Assembly: GCA_041392065.1 (NCBI GenBank) | Contig: JAWKMU010000002.1 | Location: 124,001-188,000, forward strand | DNA length: 64,000 bases | Direction of reading: 5' to 3' | Origin: CAJQLB01 sp041392065 | GTDB taxonomy: Bacteria > Bacteroidota > Bacteroidia > Flavobacteriales > Flavobacteriaceae | Shown here: in pieces, positions 15,194 to 23,924 of the stretch | Layout: each line of letters opens with the position of its first letter | Position numbering within the stretch: the stretch's first letter is position 1 | The notes under the pieces: model-generated | The model's database searches: none | Seen by the model: only the letters and a program-made list of their open reading frames with translations | Told to the model about the DNA's origin: nothing | Made by a program: the position numbers and the translations under genes

Positions 15194-16670
15194 ATTGATT
15201 GAATTTTAATCGTTTTATAACATCTTTTGGGAGTTCTTTGTCTATAAACATTTCGTTTGAAAATTTCTCGAACGTATTACTTGTTTTATATGGCAATATA
15301 GGCTCATTAGGCATAATAGGAGCGTTGGTCATGGCAATTTCTAATAGAGCACGAGCAAGTAATGGTTCGTTTTCATCACCTAAAATGCCATAGTTCTGCG
15401 GATTTTCAGACATAACAATATCTGGAGTTAAGCCATTTACAAAATCTGTAGTCCCAACAGAATTAGCATATTTTACAACTAAAGGTTGCATAGCATACGT
15501 ATGGTTTGGATTAGCACCTTCACGCTGAAAATCGTCAGAATCATACAATGTGATTGAACCTTGAAATTTGCCTTCGGTTGCAGTTCCAATTTGAACAACA
15601 TCTATATAAGGGTTTAAGGAGTTTATTAACAATTCGCTAGCAGAGGCAGAATCTCCAGTAGTCAGCACATACACTTTATCTAAAAATAAACTATTTATAG
15701 GAGCTCCATTTAAAGTATTTGGAAAACGATTGATTAAATTTTCAGGATCATCATTAAAAAATGCTTCTTGCCATTCACTGTTCCATTGTTCTGTACTATG
15801 AATTTCTCCAGTAAATTGACCTGTTACTAAACTTGCCAGTAAAATTGAAGAGTCAACTCTTCCTCCAGGATTATAGCGTAAGTCTAGTACCAAATGCTGT
15901 ACATTGTTAGCTTTAAAATTTGCAAAAACGCTATTAAGCTGACTATTAAAATCTGAAATAAAACCGTTATACATTAAGTAGCCGACGTTTTCACCTTCAA
16001 CATCTAAAATTTCTGTTTTAAATATTGGGTTTTCAGAATAAGGCATTTTGGTAAGAGTCACAGTTTCGCTCCCTTGTATTATGGAATCATCAGTTGTTTC
16101 AGGAGTTCCATTGTCATTATATGTTGCCAGATTTATTTCATAACTATCTTGACCGAATAAAGTATTTAAATTACTTGTATTAAGTGGAGTACCATTTACA
16201 CCATAAAATAACTGACCTCTTTCTAAACCTGCTGTATCTGCGTTGCTGTTTGGTAAAACCAATCTAACAATACCAAAAACATCTGTTGAGCTACCAGGAA
16301 CCAAATAAAAATCTATCTCTATTCCAGATCTTGTAGTTACACCACTAAATAATTGTTCCAAAGCAATATAGTCTTCAACAATAACACTATACTTATCAGT
16401 AGTTGGTCTATCGTATATTAAACTTTCAAATAAATCTGGAGGATTAGAATAGAGATTTAAATAATCGGCATATTCTTCGTTAGAAGAAAACCTGTCGTTT
16501 GCTAAATCTGGCACATTTCCTTTATATAAATACCAGAAGTTCATTCCCTTCCAAATAAAGTCATTTATTTCACTGGCAAATGCACCATTATCATCACGAT
16601 CTTCAAAACAACTAAAAGTTATTGCTATACAAAGTATGGTGACGAATATTAACTTGATTTTATTATTCAT
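15192..16670 (-). CDS. S41 family peptidase lipoprotein (C-terminal-processing type)
   Basis: 492 residues. A signal peptide ends at TFSC (Cys21). Domains in order: an N-terminal helical cap (about 30-100), a PDZ-like part (115-215; LVLPNSNADTAGLERGQ), then the S41 catalytic core (225-425). YLMYNGF, LVLDLRYNPGG and TTGDSASASELLINSL are the family blocks. Ser343 and Lys368 (TATEGKF) form the likely dyad, with the same spacing of 25 as Ser452/Lys477 of E. coli Prc. Expected to act in the periplasm or at the outer membrane. Its transcript is separate from the iron importer because a terminator lies at its stop codon. Confidence 0.9.
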   Translation of the reverse strand: MNNKIKLIFVTILCIAITFSCFEDRDDNGAFASEINDFIWKGMNFWYLYKGNVPDLANDRFSSNEEYADYLNLYSNPPDLFESLIYDRPTTDKYSVIVEDYIALEQLFSGVTTRSGIEIDFYLVPGSSTDVFGIVRLVLPNSNADTAGLERGQLFYGVNGTPLNTSNLNTLFGQDSYEINLATYNDNGTPETTDDSIIQGSETVTLTKMPYSENPIFKTEILDVEGENVGYLMYNGFISDFNSQLNSVFANFKANNVQHLVLDLRYNPGGRVDSSILLASLVTGQFTGEIHSTEQWNSEWQEAFFNDDPENLINRFPNTLNGAPINSLFLDKVYVLTTGDSASASELLINSLNPYIDVVQIGTATEGKFQGSITLYDSDDFQREGANPNHTYAMQPLVVKYANSVGTTDFVNGLTPDIVMSENPQNYGILGDENEPLLARALLEIAMTNAPIMPNEPILPYKTSNTFEKFSNEMFIDKELPKDVIKRLKFNQ

Positions 16671-16740
16671 AGCTTCTTTTTCAAATTAAACACTAAAGTT
16701 AACCACATTATTGTAAAATAAAAATAATTTTATGTAGTAT

Positions 16741-16765
16741 GTAACAAAATAATAAGTGTATCGTC
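16741..16765 (+). promoter_or_regulatory. Candidate ECF-type promoter of the sigma factor operon
   Basis: GTAAC at 16741-16745, a 16-base spacer, then CGTC at 16762-16765. AAC at -35 and CGTC at -10 are the general ECF promoter marks. The sigma gene starts 46 bases later, so autoregulation would fit. Confidence 0.4.
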
Positions 16766-16811
16766 GTAATAACAAATAGCCATAAAAAGCTAAACTGACC
16801 AAAACAAAAAA

Positions 16812-17321
16812 ATGACACAGGCTGAGTTTTTAAACATAGTAATGCCTTTTAAAGATAAAGTTTTCCGATTGGCGAAACGATTACTCGTATCGCAAGAGGA
16901 AGCTGAAGATGCAACGCAGGAAATCTTGATGAAGCTTTGGAACAACAAGCAAAAAATTCAAGAATATAATAATGTAGAAGCATTTTCTATGACGATGACA
17001 AAAAACTTTTGTCTTGACAAATTGAAATCAAAACATGCACAAAATTTAAAAATAGTGCATAGCAATTATCAAGATAAAAACGTGTCATTACTGAAACAAG
17101 TGGAGTTGAATGATAGTGTAGATTGGGTTTCTAAAATAATGGAAGAGTTGCCAGAGCAACAAAAAATAATATTGCAGCTTAGAGATATTGAGCAATACGA
17201 ATTTAGCGAGATTTCAAAAATGTTAGACATTAACGAAACAGCCATTAGAGTTTCACTATCAAGAGCAAGAAAAACATTAAGAGAAAAATTAACTAAAACA
17301 CACAGTTATGGTGTTAGATAA
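16812..17321 (+). CDS. ECF RNA polymerase sigma factor
   Basis: 169 residues. Region 2 covers about 10-75 (DKVFRLAKRLLVSQEEAEDATQEILMKLW is the core, including the -10 recognition helix), and region 4 about 105-162 (ELPEQQKIILQLRDIEQYEFSEISKMLDINETAIRVSLSRARKTLRE). There are no regions 1.1 or 3, as expected for an ECF factor. It would direct polymerase to a small envelope-related regulon held in check by the membrane protein encoded next, whose start overlaps by 14 bases. The operon continues with two DUF4252 proteins. Confidence 0.93.
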   Translation: MTQAEFLNIVMPFKDKVFRLAKRLLVSQEEAEDATQEILMKLWNNKQKIQEYNNVEAFSMTMTKNFCLDKLKSKHAQNLKIVHSNYQDKNVSLLKQVELNDSVDWVSKIMEELPEQQKIILQLRDIEQYEFSEISKMLDINETAIRVSLSRARKTLREKLTKTHSYGVR

Positions 17322-17802
17322 GATTGAAAAGTTACTAGAAAAGTACGACAACGGAGAAACGACTTTACAAGAAGAGCAACAGCTTAAAAACTATTTTTCG
17401 CAAGAAGTTGTAGAGCCTCACTTAGAAGTTTATAAACCAATGTTTGTCTATTTTTTGCAAACCCAAAAAGAACAATTCACTAAAACAATTCCGTTACAGC
17501 CTAAAAAGACTTATGGTTTGTATAAATGGATTTCCGTTGCAGCGATAGCAATTTTAATGTTTGCAGTTTACATCCAGTTTGGTGGTCAGGCAAAAAGTAT
17601 GGACGATTTATCACAAGACGAACTTTTAGCTTACAATCAAACTGTAGAAGCCTTCAATTTACTGGCTTCAAAATTTAATAAAGGAACCGAAAGTATTGAT
17701 GCTTTGGCTTTAATGTCTACATCTTTAGAAAAAGGAACCAAAAATGTGGCCCTTTTGGGCGAGTTTTCAAACACTCAAAACAAAATTTTTAAAAATCAAT
17801 AA
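17308..17802 (+). CDS. Putative anti-sigma factor, single-pass membrane protein
   Basis: 164 residues: a cytoplasmic N-terminal part (1-70) rich in charged helices (IEKLLEKYDNGETTLQEEQQLKNYF is the type of sequence seen in flavobacterial anti-sigma proteins), one membrane helix (about 73-91) and a periplasmic tail of about 70 residues. It has no zinc HxxxCxxC motif, so it is not a ZAS-type factor. It overlaps the sigma gene by 14 bases. Position, topology and the DNGETTLQEE pattern support an anti-sigma role; direct binding is inferred. Confidence 0.7.
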   Translation: MVLDKIEKLLEKYDNGETTLQEEQQLKNYFSQEVVEPHLEVYKPMFVYFLQTQKEQFTKTIPLQPKKTYGLYKWISVAAIAILMFAVYIQFGGQAKSMDDLSQDELLAYNQTVEAFNLLASKFNKGTESIDALALMSTSLEKGTKNVALLGEFSNTQNKIFKNQ

Positions 17803-17832
17803 AGAAATCATTAATTAAAAAACAAAAAAAAC

Positions 17833-18402
17833 ATGAAAAAAGCAGTATTAATATTAGCAGTTATGGTGACATCAATAATGTCTTATGGTCAGAGTATTTT
17901 TGATCAGTTTGAAGATATGGAAGGTGTAACATCAGTAGTAGTAACAAGTAAGATGTTTAACATGCTTGCAGAGATAGATATTAAAACCGATGATGCAGAG
18001 TCTCAAGCTATGGTTGACATGATGAAAAAAATCACAGGATTAAAAGTGTTAACCACTGGAGACGAAGCTATTTCAAGCAAAATGAATGCTCAAGTTACTA
18101 GCTACTTAAAAAGCTCAAACTTGGAAGAGTTAATGCGTATGAAAGATGGTGACCAAACGGTTAAGATTTATGTAAAAGAAGGTAAAGATGATAACCATGT
18201 AAAAGAACTTTTAATGTTTGTTAATGGACTTAAAGAAGTCACATCTGGACAAGATATTACCATCAACGGCAAAAAACGTGAAATTGAAACTGTAATCTTA
18301 TCCTTAACAGGAGATATCGATTTAAGACAAATCTCTAAGCTTACAGACAAAATGAACGTTCCAGGTGGCGAGCATTTAAAGAAAGCTGGAGAGAAAAACT
18401 AA
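17833..18402 (+). CDS. DUF4252 domain protein, exported
   Basis: 189 residues with a signal peptide (1-19, cleaved after SYG or YGQ). The mature part follows the DUF4252 pattern: an N-terminal FDQFEDMEGVTSVVVTSKMFNML strand-helix, MKKITGLKVLTT, a helix of about 20 residues, DGDQTVKIYVKEG and a C-terminal ISLTGDIDLRQISKLTDKM-like end. Function unknown. DUF4252 proteins sit behind ECF sigma/anti-sigma pairs in many flavobacteria, suggesting they are targets or sensors of that system in the periplasm. Thirty bases after the anti-sigma gene, same operon. Confidence 0.8.
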   Translation: MKKAVLILAVMVTSIMSYGQSIFDQFEDMEGVTSVVVTSKMFNMLAEIDIKTDDAESQAMVDMMKKITGLKVLTTGDEAISSKMNAQVTSYLKSSNLEELMRMKDGDQTVKIYVKEGKDDNHVKELLMFVNGLKEVTSGQDITINGKKREIETVILSLTGDIDLRQISKLTDKMNVPGGEHLKKAGEKN

Positions 18403-18420
18403 GCATTATAACTAATCGTC

Positions 18421-18975
18421 ATGAATATTTCATCAATCAAAAACATAGTATTGTCGCTTTTCATAGTTGTAGCTTTAACGAGCTGCAATTATGGAGAGAC
18501 ATTGCAAAGCTACTTTGTAGCCAATCAAGAAGCTCCAAATTTTGTATCCATTGATATTCCCATAAGTTTTGTTTCTGTTGAAAACATAGAACTCACAGCA
18601 GACCAAAAAGAGGCTTATGAGTCTATAGACAAACTTAATATGCTTGGTTATACCTTAAACGATAATAATGAAGAAGAATATAAGGCAGAATTAACTAAAG
18701 TTCAAACCTTATTAAAGGACGAAAAATACCAAGAGCTTTTTAGAGGTGGAAACTCAACTGATGGAAAAGTGGTTGTTAAGTATATTGGCGATGACGAATC
18801 TATAGATGAGCTTATTGTTTTAGGTAGCGCCAACGGAAGAGGATTTGCAGTTATTAGAGTGTTAGGCGATAATATGAAGCCTTCAAAAATAATGCAACTT
18901 GGTGATGTTGTAGGTAAGATGAGTTCTGATGAAAATGCTGTTCAGGATTTTATGAAATTCTTTCAGTTTAAATAA
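18421..18975 (+). CDS. DUF4252 domain lipoprotein
   Basis: 184 residues. The signal peptide ends at the lipobox LTSC (Cys22). The mature half resembles DUF4252 more loosely than the preceding protein: PNFVSIDIPISFVS, a Leu/Lys-rich helix, GKVVVKYIGDDESIDELIVLGS and a C-terminal helix pair. It is 18 bases downstream of the first DUF4252 gene, so the two are co-transcribed, one soluble in the periplasm and one membrane-anchored. A terminator follows 58 bases later, closing the four-gene sigma operon. Confidence 0.7.
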   Translation: MNISSIKNIVLSLFIVVALTSCNYGETLQSYFVANQEAPNFVSIDIPISFVSVENIELTADQKEAYESIDKLNMLGYTLNDNNEEEYKAELTKVQTLLKDEKYQELFRGGNSTDGKVVVKYIGDDESIDELIVLGSANGRGFAVIRVLGDNMKPSKIMQLGDVVGKMSSDENAVQDFMKFFQFK

Positions 18976-19033
18976 GTATAAAAAACTACATCAACTTCGT
19001 GTAGAAAAATAATTGGAGTTAAAATGTTAATGT

Positions 19034-19063
19034 AAAACCTGTCTTTTTAGGCAGGTTTTTTTA
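19034..19063. terminator. Terminator between the sigma operon and the purB operon
   Basis: The stem ACCTGTC/GGCAGGT (one G-T pair) with loop TTTTTA is flanked by A4 and T7. It is positioned to stop the plus-strand sigma operon and the minus-strand purB operon, whose small last gene ends at 19064. Confidence 0.8.
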
Positions 19064-19237
19064 TTAGTCAGTAATATCGTCTTTGGCTTTTACTACAATA
19101 ACATAAATTACAATTGCAAGAAAACCAACAAACAAAAACATTTTAGATAAAAAATGACCAAGAATATCTAATAAACCACCAACGAAAAAGAAGGTAACAA
19201 GTACTGCTGTTGCTATTAAGACATTACGATCGTTCAT
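19064..19237 (-). CDS. Small two-helix membrane protein coupled to purB
   Basis: 57 residues. The ATG shares its A with the last base of the purB stop (TAATG), so translation should re-initiate directly. The product is almost entirely membrane: a short polar start (MNDRN), helix 1 at about 6-24, an LLDILGHFLSK turn, helix 2 at about 33-49, and the acidic tail KAKDDITD. No family recognised. The tail and codon use look like real coding sequence, and the terminator begins directly after the stop. Confidence 0.7.
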   Translation of the reverse strand: MNDRNVLIATAVLVTFFFVGGLLDILGHFLSKMFLFVGFLAIVIYVIVVKAKDDITD

Positions 19238-20580
19238 TAAATTCCTGTATAGTTGCTTGGAGTAATAGCTTTTAATTCTGCTTTAATAGTATTATTAACG
19301 CCTAAAGTATCAATAAAATTGGCAATAGATTGTTGTGTTATAGCTTCATTGGTGCGTGTTAAACCTTTTAAAGCTTCATAAGGATTTGCATAACCTTCTC
19401 GTCTTAAAATAGTTTGAATCGCTTCGGCAACAACAGCCCAATTATTTTCTAAATCTTCAGCAAATTTTACTTCATTTAAAAGTAATTTATTTAATCCTTT
19501 TAAAGTCGACTTAAAACCAATAAGTGTATGTCCAAAAGGCACTCCAACATTTCGTAATACTGTACTATCTGTTAAATCTCTTTGTAATCTTGAGATTGGT
19601 AATTTAGCAGACAAATGTTCAAAAACAGCATTAGCAATACCTAAGTTGCCTTCACTGTTTTCAAAATCTATAGGATTTACTTTATGAGGCATAGCACTAC
19701 TTCCAACTTCACCTTTCTTTATTTTTTGTTTAAAGTAATCCATAGACACATAGGTCCAGATATCTCTGTTTAAATCAATGATGATGGTATTGATTCGCTT
19801 TAAACAGTCAAACAAAGCTGCCATGTGGTCGTAATGCTCAATTTGCGTGGTTGGGAATGAATGTTGTAGGCCTAATTTTTCTTGAACAAACTTGCTACCG
19901 AAAGCTTTCCAATCTACATTTGGATAAGCTACGTGATGAGCATTAAAATTTCCTGTAGCACCACCAAATTTTGCTGCACTTGGTATATCATTTAGTAAAT
20001 TAAATTGCTCCTTTAAACGTACTACAAAAACTTCAATTTCTTTACCAAGTCGAGTAGGAGAAGCAGGCTGACCATGAGTTCTGGCAAGCATTGGTATGGC
20101 TTTCCATTCATCAGCTAAAGCTTCCAATTTTTCTAAAACATTAAAATACTCAGGAACATAAACATTGTTCATAGCTTCCTTAATGCTTATAGGAACTGCT
20201 GTGTTGTTTATGTCTTGCGAGGTTAACCCAAAATGGATAAACTCTTTGTATTCAGAAATATTTAAGGCATCAAACTTTTGCTTTATAAAGTACTCAACCG
20301 CTTTTACATCGTGATTGGTTACTTTTTCTATGTCTTTAATAGCAATTGCATCTTCGCTGGAAAACTCTTTGTAAATCAATCTTAAATCTTCAAACAAATT
20401 TGAATTAAAATTTTTAAGTTGAGGTAAAGGCAATTCGCAGAGTGCAATAAAATATTCAATCTCAACTAAAACGCGATATTTTATTAAGGCTTCCTCAGAA
20501 AAATAAGGTGCTAAAGCATCTGTTTTGCTTCTGTACCTTCCATCAATAGGAGAAATTGCGTTGAGCTTTGATAAAGACAT
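19237..20580 (-). CDS. purB: Adenylosuccinate lyase
   Basis: 447 residues. It acts twice in purine synthesis: SAICAR to AICAR, and adenylosuccinate to AMP, each releasing fumarate. The fumarate-lyase signature GSSAMPHKVNPIDFEN lies near residues 293-308 in the mobile catalytic loop; the HGQPASPTRLGKE block and NHDVKAVEYF near residue 90 are also typical. The start MSLSKLNAISPIDGRY is the standard N-terminus. It lies downstream of the HEAT-like gene on the same strand and just upstream of a small membrane protein. A perfect 16-bp palindrome sits in its 5' region. Confidence 0.96.
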   Translation of the reverse strand: MSLSKLNAISPIDGRYRSKTDALAPYFSEEALIKYRVLVEIEYFIALCELPLPQLKNFNSNLFEDLRLIYKEFSSEDAIAIKDIEKVTNHDVKAVEYFIKQKFDALNISEYKEFIHFGLTSQDINNTAVPISIKEAMNNVYVPEYFNVLEKLEALADEWKAIPMLARTHGQPASPTRLGKEIEVFVVRLKEQFNLLNDIPSAAKFGGATGNFNAHHVAYPNVDWKAFGSKFVQEKLGLQHSFPTTQIEHYDHMAALFDCLKRINTIIIDLNRDIWTYVSMDYFKQKIKKGEVGSSAMPHKVNPIDFENSEGNLGIANAVFEHLSAKLPISRLQRDLTDSTVLRNVGVPFGHTLIGFKSTLKGLNKLLLNEVKFAEDLENNWAVVAEAIQTILRREGYANPYEALKGLTRTNEAITQQSIANFIDTLGVNNTIKAELKAITPSNYTGI

Positions 20581-20600
20581 ATTTTTTGTGATATATTTTG

Positions 20601-20625
20601 TTCCGAAATTTCGGAAGCAAAGATA
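20601..20625 (-). promoter_or_regulatory. purB upstream palindrome with adjacent -7 element
   Basis: TTCCGAAATTTCGGAA (20601-20616) is a perfect 16-bp palindrome, 20 bases before the purB start. Directly upstream on the minus strand is TATCTTTG (20625-20618), a -7 match. The palindrome would cover the transcription start, as an operator does. The -33 element is not clear. Confidence 0.4.
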
Positions 20626-20661
20626 ATTCTTTTAGGTCGAAGAATGGGATTTTGAAATTTG

Positions 20662-21234
20662 TTATTTGAATTTTTTCTTCATTTTATGAAGGAGATGTCT
20701 TGCTCTTGCTTTAAAAGCAGCAGTGTTAGAGTTGAAATCTTTTTCTAAAATGGTAATAAGTTCTGGATGAATCCAATCATACTCTTTACCTAACAAATAC
20801 AACGAGTTCATAGAGTAAGCTTTTACAGCGACTTTTTGGTCAGTTATCATGTAGTCAAAACTCAACTCTATAATACGTTCTTTGTGTTTAGCCTTTAAAA
20901 ATTCTTTTGTTTTATTGTTGTCCTTGTGGTAATAAGCTTCAATTAAATACTCACATATTTTTGCAATAGGTCGTACAGCAGGATCCAGATGTACAGTATG
21001 AATTTTTTCAGTAAAAGCGTCTAAATAAGGCAAAATACTATCTAAGTTTTCACGAGCAACAAATTCTAAGAGCCAAGCTGCTCTACACGATGTTTTATCA
21101 TTAACCTGAAATAAAATATCCAAAACCAAAGGAATTAGCTCAGGATTTGAAATAACAAGAAGCGCATATTTTTTTCTGTTTTCCCTTGAATGATTAACGT
21201 ATGTTAATTCCTTGTATAATTCTTCTTTTGTCAA
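20662..21234 (-). CDS. HEAT-repeat-like helical protein
   Basis: 190 residues, all helical, with a soft repeat pattern of about 35-40 residues: NPELIPLVLDILFQVNDKTSCRAAWLLEFVA, LDSILPYLDAFTEKIH and a later pair around VKAYSMNSLYLLGKEY. This suggests HEAT/ARM-type alpha-alpha repeats and a protein-binding role in the cytoplasm. The highly basic end HKMKKKFK is notable. Homologues beside purB in flavobacteria are sometimes mislabelled adenylosuccinate lyase; this one has none of the lyase motifs. 81 bases upstream of purB, same strand. Confidence 0.65.
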   Translation of the reverse strand: MTKEELYKELTYVNHSRENRKKYALLVISNPELIPLVLDILFQVNDKTSCRAAWLLEFVARENLDSILPYLDAFTEKIHTVHLDPAVRPIAKICEYLIEAYYHKDNNKTKEFLKAKHKERIIELSFDYMITDQKVAVKAYSMNSLYLLGKEYDWIHPELITILEKDFNSNTAAFKARARHLLHKMKKKFK

Positions 21235-21277
21235 TAAATAATTTATTACTTTTAAAACTATATAAAACTAACAAATA

Positions 21278-21757
21278 ATGAAGATTCTAAAAAAAATATT
21301 ATTACTGCTTTTAATTGCTTTTGTGATTGCACAATTTTTCGGACCTGAAAAAAACGAAGGAGATTTAGCTTCAATAGAACCTTTTTTAGCTGAAACTAAT
21401 CCACCTGAAGATGTAAAACTTATTTTAAAATCTGCTTGTTTTGATTGCCATAGTGATCACACTCGATATCCTTGGTACAACAACATAACTCCTGTAAATT
21501 ATTGGTTAGCAGATCATGTTAAAGATGGTAAAAAGCATTTTAATGTTTCTGAGTCTGATTGGTCTAATGCTTCATTAAAGAAAAAAGACCATAAGTTTGA
21601 AGAACTCATAGAAATGATCGAGAAAAAGGAAATGCCACTTGATTCTTACACATGGACTCATGCTGATGCTAAACTCACTGACGACCAAATTGCCAATGTT
21701 GTGGCTTGGGCTAAGCAAGTAAGAGCCATGTATGCTGAACAAAAGGCTACTGAATAA
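21278..21757 (+). CDS. Haem-binding domain protein (single CxxCH)
   Basis: 159 residues. A strongly hydrophobic N-terminus (7-21) acts as signal anchor. The haem site is ACFDCHSDHTRYPWY, with Cys54, Cys57 and His58, followed by NNITPVNYWLADHVKDGKKHFN, as in the haem_bd family (small c-type cytochrome-like proteins). The C-terminal helix carries DDQIANVVAWAKQ, the usual last helix of such domains. It probably faces the periplasm, attached to the inner membrane, and may receive or pass electrons. Divergent from the HEAT-like gene; no cytochrome maturation genes nearby. Confidence 0.85.
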   Translation: MKILKKILLLLLIAFVIAQFFGPEKNEGDLASIEPFLAETNPPEDVKLILKSACFDCHSDHTRYPWYNNITPVNYWLADHVKDGKKHFNVSESDWSNASLKKKDHKFEELIEMIEKKEMPLDSYTWTHADAKLTDDQIANVVAWAKQVRAMYAEQKATE

Positions 21758-21840
21758 ATTATAAATTCCAAGAAACTAAAACTAAATTTCAATAAAAAGG
21801 ATTGGATTTTAGAATTTGGAGTTTGACGATTTAAATTTTT

Positions 21841-23079
21841 ATGTATAAAAATTTACTTATCATTGGTTTTGTGTGGCCAGAGCCTAAAAGTTCTGCTGCT
21901 GGAAGCCGAATGATGCAACTCATACATTTGTTTTTAAACGAAGGTTACAGTATCACCTTTGCAAGCCCTTCTGCAACATCTAAGAATGCTGTAATTCTTG
22001 AAAAACTTAATATTAACCAAGTTTCAATAGAGGTTAATAACTCTAACTTTGATGAATTTGTCTCGACACTAAAACCAGACATTGTTTTGTTTGATCGTTT
22101 TATGATGGAAGAGCAGTTTGGTTGGCGAGTTGCCGAACACTGCCCTGAAGCTTTACGTATTTTAGATACTGAAGATTTGCATTGCCTAAGAAAAGGACGA
22201 GAACAAGCCTTTAAAGACAACCAACCTTTTGATAAGAGTTACTTGTTTAGAGATATTGCCAAACGTGAAATTGCAAGTATTTATAGATGCGATTTTAGTT
22301 TAATTATTTCTGAAGCTGAAATGTTGCTTCTTAAAACTGAGCTTAAAATTCCTGAAAACTTGTTACATTATTTGCCTTTTCTTTTGGAAGATATTTCAGT
22401 TGAAGAACAGAATACTTTACCAAGTTTTAGTGAACGTGAGCATTTTGTCACCATTGGGAATTTCTTGCATTCACCAAATGCAGATTCGGTTAAATATCTT
22501 AAGGAAAGCATTTGGCCAAACATCAGAGTACAATTAAAAAAAGCTGAACTTCATGTTTATGGTGCTTATGTAAGCGACAAAATCATGCAGTACCAAGACA
22601 AAAAAAATGGTTTTTATATCAAAGGTTTTGCAGAGAACGTGAACGTTGTAATGCAGAAAGCAAAAGTCTGTTTGTCACCTTTACGTTTTGGAGCAGGATT
22701 AAAAGGTAAAATTTTTGATGCTATGCAAAACGGAACACCTTTTATCACCACAACTGTTGGAGCTGAAGGTATAGTTAACTTAAATGATAACTATGATTTT
22801 GTTTCAGATTCAGTTAATTATATTGTAAATTATGTTGTGGCTTTATACAAAGATGAAAACCTATGGCAAAAGCAACAACAAATAGGATTCTCTATTCTTT
22901 CGGAGAAATTTAATAAAACTATTCATGAGCGCAAATTTTTAAATAAACTTGAAAATGCTCTTAATAACAAGGATTCGAATAGATTACAAAATTTTACAGG
23001 TGCAATGCTTAACTTTCATACCATGCAAAGCACAAAGTATATGTCACGTTGGATTGAAGCAAAAAATAAAAACTCATAA
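21841..23079 (+). CDS. Glycosyltransferase, GT4-like
   Basis: 412 residues with a two-lobe GT-B layout. The N-lobe begins LLIIGFVWPEPKSSAAGSRMMQLIHLF, a donor/acceptor cleft opening typical of GT4 enzymes. The C-lobe starts after EREHFVTIGNFLHSPNADSVKYL and contains ELHVYGAYVSD and the acceptor block SPLRFGAGLKGKIFDAMQNG from about residue 279, followed by TPFITTTVGAEGI. The K and E/D positions of the sugar-nucleotide site fit this block. No other sugar genes surround it, so the target is unknown. The next gene begins 11 bases after the stop. Confidence 0.8.
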   Translation: MYKNLLIIGFVWPEPKSSAAGSRMMQLIHLFLNEGYSITFASPSATSKNAVILEKLNINQVSIEVNNSNFDEFVSTLKPDIVLFDRFMMEEQFGWRVAEHCPEALRILDTEDLHCLRKGREQAFKDNQPFDKSYLFRDIAKREIASIYRCDFSLIISEAEMLLLKTELKIPENLLHYLPFLLEDISVEEQNTLPSFSEREHFVTIGNFLHSPNADSVKYLKESIWPNIRVQLKKAELHVYGAYVSDKIMQYQDKKNGFYIKGFAENVNVVMQKAKVCLSPLRFGAGLKGKIFDAMQNGTPFITTTVGAEGIVNLNDNYDFVSDSVNYIVNYVVALYKDENLWQKQQQIGFSILSEKFNKTIHERKFLNKLENALNNKDSNRLQNFTGAMLNFHTMQSTKYMSRWIEAKNKNS

Positions 23080-23089
23080 ACTAAACAAG

Positions 23090-23881
23090 ATGAAATTATT
23101 AACTCTATTTCTTTGTGTCTTATTAATAGCTTGCAATACGCAAAACAAAGATAACAGCTCTGATAAGGCAGAGTGCTTAGCAATGATGCAAAAGCATTTG
23201 GATGCTGTTAGCAATAAAGATTTAGCAGCCTTAAAAACAACCATGTCTCCAAATGGTGACATGCAACTTATTTTACCACAATCGGAAATTATGGAAGGTG
23301 TTGATGCTTTTATGCAATATCATAAAGAATGGTTTGCTGTTGATAATGGCTGGACTTTTGAAACTAAAATTCTGAACAGTAAAATAGGAGAAGACTTAGC
23401 CATGATAATTACTGAAATTGTTTACCGAGAGCCAGAACGTGATGGCAAACCTTATTTTAATAGAATGATTGTGAGTTACGATTTAAAAAAGATTGATGGC
23501 AAATGGTATATTGTAAAAGACCATGCAAGTTCTATAGAAAAATCAACTGATATTGATGCACAAACAAACAATACTAATTTGCCTGATCCTTTTGAAGTAG
23601 GTTGGAAGGGCGAAAAAGTTTGTGAAGTACTTGAAGATAATGACGAACTCAGAGTTTTAAAATGCTCGTTTCCTCCTGGAGTTGGTCACGAAAAACATTA
23701 TCACAATCCTCATTTTGGATACGCTTTAGTTGGAGGCACTTTTAGGCTTGAAGAAGCAACTGGAACTCGCGAAGTCAGTTTCCCAACAGGATATTCATGG
23801 AGTAAAAATGAAGTGTCAGAACACCAAGTCCTAAATACTGGAAACACTACTTCTATGTTTTTGATTGTTGAGTATAAGTGA
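23090..23881 (+). CDS. Lipoprotein with SnoaL/DUF4440 and cupin domains
   Basis: 263 residues from the ATG at 23090; a longer reading frame exists upstream but lies inside the glycosyltransferase gene and would bury the signal peptide. The lipobox is LIAC (Cys15). Residues 25-150 have the NTF2-like pattern (ECLAMMQKHLDAVSNKDLAALKTTMSP, then VSYDLKKIDGKWYIVKDH). Residues 170-263 form a cupin, with the metal histidines in GHEKHYHNPHFGYALVGG. Fusion of these two folds suggests an enzyme or binding protein at the outer membrane acting on small polar molecules. Eleven bases after the glycosyltransferase, perhaps co-transcribed. Confidence 0.75.
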   Translation: MKLLTLFLCVLLIACNTQNKDNSSDKAECLAMMQKHLDAVSNKDLAALKTTMSPNGDMQLILPQSEIMEGVDAFMQYHKEWFAVDNGWTFETKILNSKIGEDLAMIITEIVYREPERDGKPYFNRMIVSYDLKKIDGKWYIVKDHASSIEKSTDIDAQTNNTNLPDPFEVGWKGEKVCEVLEDNDELRVLKCSFPPGVGHEKHYHNPHFGYALVGGTFRLEEATGTREVSFPTGYSWSKNEVSEHQVLNTGNTTSMFLIVEYK

Positions 23882-23924
23882 TTTTAGAGTTTCGTTTAAC
23901 GGTTTTGGCTAAGGTTACGTTATA

